The translations under genes were made by a program, and so were the position numbers. From Bacillota bacterium (GTDB taxonomy: Bacteria; Armatimonadota; Hebobacteria; Hebobacterales; Hebobacteraceae), in assembly GCA_030597345.1 (NCBI GenBank), contig JAUVSA010000088.1:1-8261 (forward strand): a stretch of 8,261 nt of DNA. The letters are read 5' to 3'. Positions within the stretch are counted from its first letter, which is position 1, and each line of letters opens with the position of its first letter. Shown here one piece after another: positions 6,207 through 8,261 of this stretch. The notes under the pieces were generated by a model that was given only the letters and a program-made list of their open reading frames with translations, was not told the origin of the DNA and made no database searches.

Positions 6207-7031
6207 ATGAAACTCTACCTCATGACCGATCTGGAAGGCGTCGCGGGGGTGCTCGACTTTGAGGAGTGGACCAGCCCCGGGAACATCCACTACCATACCG
6301 CCAGGGAGCTGCTCACACACGAGGTCAACGCCGCCATTGACGGCTTCTTCGAGGGCGGGGCGACCGAGATCATCGTCTGCGACGGCCACGGCCCCGGCGC
6401 GATCGATGTCACGCTCCTCGATTCCCGCGCCGACTTCCTCCGCGGGTGGGGCGACGGCCCGTGGCCCCTCTGCCTCGACAACTCCTTCGACGGGCTCGCC
6501 TTCGTCGGACAGCACGCCAAGGCCGGCACCGAGTACGGCCACCTCTGCCACACCCAGTCCCTGCACCACATTGATCTCGCGATCAACGGCCTCTCCATCG
6601 GCGAGTTCGGCCAGCTCGCCATGTGCGCGAGCGAGCTCGGCGTGCGCACCATCTTCGGGTCAGGTGACGAGGCATTCGCGAAGGAGGCGGAGGCGCTCGT
6701 TCCAGGGATCGAGACCGTCGCCGTGAAGCGCGGCATCAGATCGGGAACAGGCGAGGACCTGAACGTCGAGGAGTACACGCGCTTCATCGACCCCGCAATT
6801 CACATCCATCCAATCCGCGCCCGCGAGCGCATCCGCGCCGGCGCGGTGCGCGCAGTGCAGCGTGCAAGCGCATCGGACTTCGGCATCATCCCCCTCACCC
6901 CACCCTTCGAGCGCGTCACCAAGTTCCGCCCGAGCGAGGAGCAGCCCAAGAAGACCATCTCGACGGTCACTCACCCCACCAGCCTCATCGCCGCCATGAA
7001 CCTGCCCGACGAGCCGGTGGGGATGGAGTGA
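6207..7031 (+). CDS. M55 family metallopeptidase (DppA-like D-aminopeptidase)
   Basis: A 274-aa zinc aminopeptidase of the DppA family, whose Bacillus subtilis founder removes D-amino acids from short peptides such as D-Ala-D-Ala and forms a decameric ring. The N-terminus MKLYLMTDLEGVAG places Asp8 and Glu10 at exactly the numbering of DppA's metal ligands. His61 (CDGHG), His103 (GQHAKAG), the catalytic-region His115 (CHT) and Glu133 (IGEFGQ) follow at the expected positions. The length agrees with the family (~270 aa). The ATG at 6207 has AAGGAG 6 nt upstream; a longer open frame to 5988 lies inside the preceding gene and is rejected. With no signal peptide, it should act in the cytoplasm. 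Pairing with an isomerase-like gene suggests a role in peptide or cell-wall-derived amino-acid recycling, which is inference only. No peptide permease gene lies nearby, unlike the B. subtilis dpp operon. Confidence 0.94.
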   Translation: MKLYLMTDLEGVAGVLDFEEWTSPGNIHYHTARELLTHEVNAAIDGFFEGGATEIIVCDGHGPGAIDVTLLDSRADFLRGWGDGPWPLCLDNSFDGLAFVGQHAKAGTEYGHLCHTQSLHHIDLAINGLSIGEFGQLAMCASELGVRTIFGSGDEAFAKEAEALVPGIETVAVKRGIRSGTGEDLNVEEYTRFIDPAIHIHPIRARERIRAGAVRAVQRASASDFGIIPLTPPFERVTKFRPSEEQPKKTISTVTHPTSLIAAMNLPDEPVGME

Positions 7032-7053
7032 ACCAGCGAGCCGGCCAAAGAAA

Positions 7054-7129
7054 TGGGGTGAGCGACGGGATTTGAACCCGCGACCACCGGAGCCACAGTC
7101 CGGAGCTCTACCGCTGAGCTACGCTCACC
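7054..7129 (-). tRNA. tRNA-His (anticodon GTG)
   Basis: A 76-nt cloverleaf read on the minus strand. The extended acceptor GGTGAGCG/CGCTCACC includes the G-1 opposite C73 that identifies tRNA-His. The D arm has AGCTCAGCGGTAGAGCT, the anticodon loop CTGTGGC (GTG at 7096-7094) closes a CCGGA/TCCGG stem, and the T arm is CGGGTTCAAATCCCG. The terminal CCA is encoded. It lies 45 bp downstream of tRNA-Arg with a palindromic repeat between, so the two are probably co-transcribed and processed. Confidence 0.98.
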
Positions 7130-7133
7130 GCGC

Positions 7134-7168
7134 CCTGCCGCCGGGGCAGGAACGCGTCCTGCCCTACG
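7134..7168. repeat. GC-rich palindromic repeat, copy 2, between tRNA-Arg and tRNA-His
   Basis: On the plus strand, GGGCAGGA (7144-7151) and TCCTGCCC (7157-7164) form an 8-bp stem around ACGCG, followed by TACG (7165-7168). This matches copy 1 at 1288-1314 (opposite orientation) in stem, loop core and flank. An extra arm CCTGCC (7134-7139) can instead pair with GGCAGG (7145-7150), so two mutually exclusive hairpins are possible. It sits in the 45-bp spacer of the inferred tRNA-Arg/tRNA-His transcript. Confidence 0.6.
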
Positions 7169-7174
7169 ACTAAA

Positions 7175-7250
7175 TGGCACGCCCGGGAGGATTCGAACCT
7201 CCGACCCGCTGCTTAGAAGGCAGCCGCTCTGTCCCCTGAGCTACGGGCGC
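7175..7250 (-). tRNA. tRNA-Arg (anticodon TCT)
   Basis: A 76-nt cloverleaf on the minus strand. The acceptor stem is GCGCCCG/CGGGCGT with a G1-U72 wobble pair, the discriminator is G73 and CCA is encoded. The D arm is AGCTCAGGGGACAGAGC, the anticodon loop CTTCTAA (TCT at 7217-7215) closes a GCTGC/GCAGC stem, and the T arm is GGAGGTTCGAATCCTCC. It decodes AGA/AGG arginine codons, rare in such GC-rich genes but present here (AGG occurs several times in the CDSs of this window). Confidence 0.98.
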
Positions 7251-7274
7251 ACAAATCCACACAAACTCAGGTTG

Positions 7275-7315
7275 GCGCCCGATGAACCTACGGGCGCGCA
7301 ACCCTACACAAGCCT
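7275..7315 (-). repeat. Tract resembling an internally deleted copy of the tRNA-Arg ends and upstream flank
   Basis: On the minus strand, GCGCCCG (7297-7291), TAGGTTCAT and CGGGCGC (7281-7275) form a 7-bp hairpin whose two arms equal the two acceptor strands of the adjacent tRNA-Arg, except that position 72 is C instead of U. TAG after the first arm also matches the true tRNA. Upstream, 7288-7314 aligns with 7241-7267 at about 21 of 27 positions, so the flank is duplicated too. This fits a tandem duplication of tRNA-Arg followed by loss of the middle. No CCA is present. The region 7251-7355 otherwise holds nothing I can identify, and no clear promoter for tRNA-Arg. Confidence 0.45.
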
Positions 7316-7355
7316 ATGTTACCATGTTAGCGATCAGCGGACGGCCTGCCCCAAC

Positions 7356-7844
7356 CTACCCCGCCTTCGCTAGCTCTCCCTCGATCACCGTGTGAAGGTC
7401 TGTCGGCTGATACGTCATCCCCTCCTGCTTCTGAAACGTGACAGTCCGGCCCTTCAAATCGAATGTGCGCTGCCCGTTGATCTCCACCGTCGCGCAGGAC
7501 ACGCCGAGATTCTGCTTCCATTCGCCAGAATCCGGACCGAAGAAGTCGATCAGCGTCAGATGAATGTCCTCCGGGTTATCCTCATACACTTTCTTCAGCG
7601 CCGCCACCGTCGCCGCGTGACACGGATTCACTATCGGCACCAGTGCCACAATCTTCACCTTCGCATCTTCCGGACCCATCGCCTCAACCTCGGGGAATCC
7701 GGCGCCAGTGCCGCCCATCCCCCCGGAGGGCATCGCTGGGCCCGCTCTCCCCTCGCTGCCAGACCCGATCGTGAAGTACACGACGACCAGGGCGACCAGT
7801 GCTACCACCAGCACCGCCGCAATCTTCTTCTCTGTGGAACTCAT
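7356..7844 (-). CDS. Membrane-anchored protein with thioredoxin-like fold features
   Basis: A 162-aa protein with an uncleaved-looking N-terminal anchor: KK at 6-7, then a hydrophobic helix (residues 8-25). A flexible Gly/Met-rich linker (28-50) and an extracytoplasmic domain (about 60-160) follow. The domain begins VKIVALVPIVNPCHAATVAAL (63-83): a strand, a turn with Cys75, then a helix, as in thioredoxin-like folds. It continues with a second strand IHLTLIDFF (94-102) and ends in short strands. The usual CxxC is reduced to one Cys (PCHAA); a second Cys sits at 117 (GVSCATVEING). Redox activity is therefore uncertain, and metal binding or a structural role is equally possible. The ATG at 7844 is preceded by GAGGAGG at 9 nt. 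It lies about 100 bp downstream of tRNA-Gly on the same strand, with a long hairpin between them, and may share its promoter. Confidence 0.82.
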   Translation of the reverse strand: MSSTEKKIAAVLVVALVALVVVYFTIGSGSEGRAGPAMPSGGMGGTGAGFPEVEAMGPEDAKVKIVALVPIVNPCHAATVAALKKVYEDNPEDIHLTLIDFFGPDSGEWKQNLGVSCATVEINGQRTFDLKGRTVTFQKQEGMTYQPTDLHTVIEGELAKAG

Positions 7845-7874
7845 CTACGGTTGCCTCCTCGGCGTGATTGCTCT

Positions 7875-7915
7875 GCTCCAGGTGCACACCGCGGTTCGCG
7901 GCGCGCACCTGGAGC
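7875..7915 (-). other. Long stem-loop between tRNA-Gly and the downstream CDS
   Basis: A perfect 11-bp inverted repeat (GCTCCAGGTGC at 7875-7885, GCACCTGGAGC at 7905-7915) encloses a 3x3 internal loop and a second 5-bp stem (CCGCG 7889-7893, CGCGG 7897-7901) with a triloop. It sits 26 nt beyond the 3' end of tRNA-Gly and about 14 nt before the RBS of the next gene. There is no T-run on either side. It could be a partial terminator, a processing site separating the tRNA from the mRNA, or an mRNA 5' stabiliser. Confidence 0.65.
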
Positions 7916-7941
7916 GCGCATCGCATCTTCCGGCTCTCAGG

Positions 7942-8017
7942 TGGAGCGGGGAACGGGTCTCGAACCCGCGACATTCAGCTTGGAAGGCTGACGCTCTACC
8001 AGCTGAGCTATCCCCGC
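7942..8017 (-). tRNA. tRNA-Gly (anticodon TCC)
   Basis: A 76-nt cloverleaf on the minus strand. The acceptor is GCGGGGA/TTCCCCGC-type with U73 and encoded CCA. The D arm is AGCTCAGCTGGTAGAGC, the anticodon loop CTTCCAA (TCC at 7984-7982) closes TCAGC/GCTGA, and the T arm is CGGGTTCGAGACCCG. It reads GGA/GGG. A strong promoter lies just upstream. Confidence 0.98.
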
Positions 8018-8029
8018 TCTCCCACCTCG

Positions 8030-8059
8030 ATTATACCCACAGCCAGAGACGAGGGTCAA
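8030..8059 (-). promoter_or_regulatory. Sigma70-type promoter of tRNA-Gly
   Basis: On the minus strand, TTGACC (8059-8054) and a perfect TATAAT (8035-8030) are separated by 18 bp. The -10 ends 12 nt before the first base of tRNA-Gly, leaving a leader of a few nucleotides. In GC-rich DNA this match is unlikely to be chance. It may also drive the membrane protein gene beyond the tRNA. Confidence 0.85.
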
Positions 8060-8076
8060 GCTGTCGTGGCCCGCTA

Positions 8077-8261
8077 CTAGCGCAACCTATCGGAGTCCAG
8101 CTCGCGCAGTCGCCGCCGGCAGGCCTCGACGCCTCGGAACTGGATCGCCCGCCATCGGGCCTCCCGCGCTAACGCGCCTGGGCGCTTGGCGGAAGCTGAG
8201 CACAGTCCAGCGGCACACCTACATGAACGACGCGGTCGCGCCGGAGGTGCATGCCAAGACG
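8077..8261. other. Right edge without a confident gene; possible partial reading frames
   Basis: On the minus strand a frame is open from the window edge to the TAG at 8079-8077. Its last ~33 codons are Arg/Glu-rich, helix-like (REARWRAIQFRGVEACRRRL) and mostly end in G or C, as a real C-terminus would. The part nearer the edge looks non-coding, so a frameshift or a chance frame is possible. On the plus strand another frame is open to the edge (RKLSTVQRHTYM around 8193-8226) with no RBS before its ATG. Neither matches a family I know. A short hairpin (GCCCG/CGGGC, 8147-8160) is present. Confidence 0.2.

Noticed and set aside
7241..7315. Integrative-element attachment sites (direct repeat at the tRNA-Arg end)
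   Set aside because: The duplication covers the 5' end and upstream flank of the tRNA, not the 3' end usually targeted, the copies are imperfect and adjacent, and no integrase gene is present.

Overview
This 8.26 kb window is GC-rich bacterial chromosome with no mobile element, CRISPR array or phage gene that I can recognise. The long type of bacterial SRP RNA, with an Alu domain, together with high GC and unlinked tRNA genes, fits a Terrabacteria-type lineage (for example Armatimonadota, Chloroflexota or relatives). That placement is inference; no gene here fixes the phylum.

Layout from left to right. An uncharacterised 400-residue protein, possibly with a NodB-type (polysaccharide deacetylase-like) fold, lies at 34-1236 on the minus strand. 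Next come a GC-rich palindrome (1288-1314), a complete large SRP RNA gene closed by an 11-bp terminal helix (1324-1597, minus) and a small lipoprotein of unknown function (1639-2214, minus). A tightly overlapping four-gene operon on the minus strand (5174 down to 2395) encodes a nickel/cobalt ECF-type importer. Its order is cbiM (substrate-binding membrane protein), a PDGLE-domain CbiN-like membrane protein, cbiQ (transmembrane coupling protein) and cbiO (ATPase). The ATPase ends in a striking histidine-rich tail.

Divergent from this operon, on the plus strand, are a xylose-isomerase-like TIM-barrel protein (5311-6171) and an M55/DppA-type D-aminopeptidase (6207-7031). They are 35 bp apart and probably co-transcribed.

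The right end is an RNA-rich stretch, all on the minus strand: tRNA-Gly(TCC) with a clear sigma70-type promoter, a membrane-anchored thioredoxin-fold-like protein preceded by a long hairpin, tRNA-Arg(TCT) and tRNA-His(GTG). A second copy of the GC-rich palindrome lies between the last two tRNAs. A short sequence just upstream of tRNA-Arg looks like an internally deleted tRNA copy. The last 240 bp hold no confidently callable gene.

Most of the window is ordinary. The points that merit a second look are the palindrome family beside stable-RNA genes, the tRNA-like remnant, the metal-binding tail on the ATPase, the abrupt codon-usage change inside the isomerase-like gene, and the uncharacterised protein at the left.
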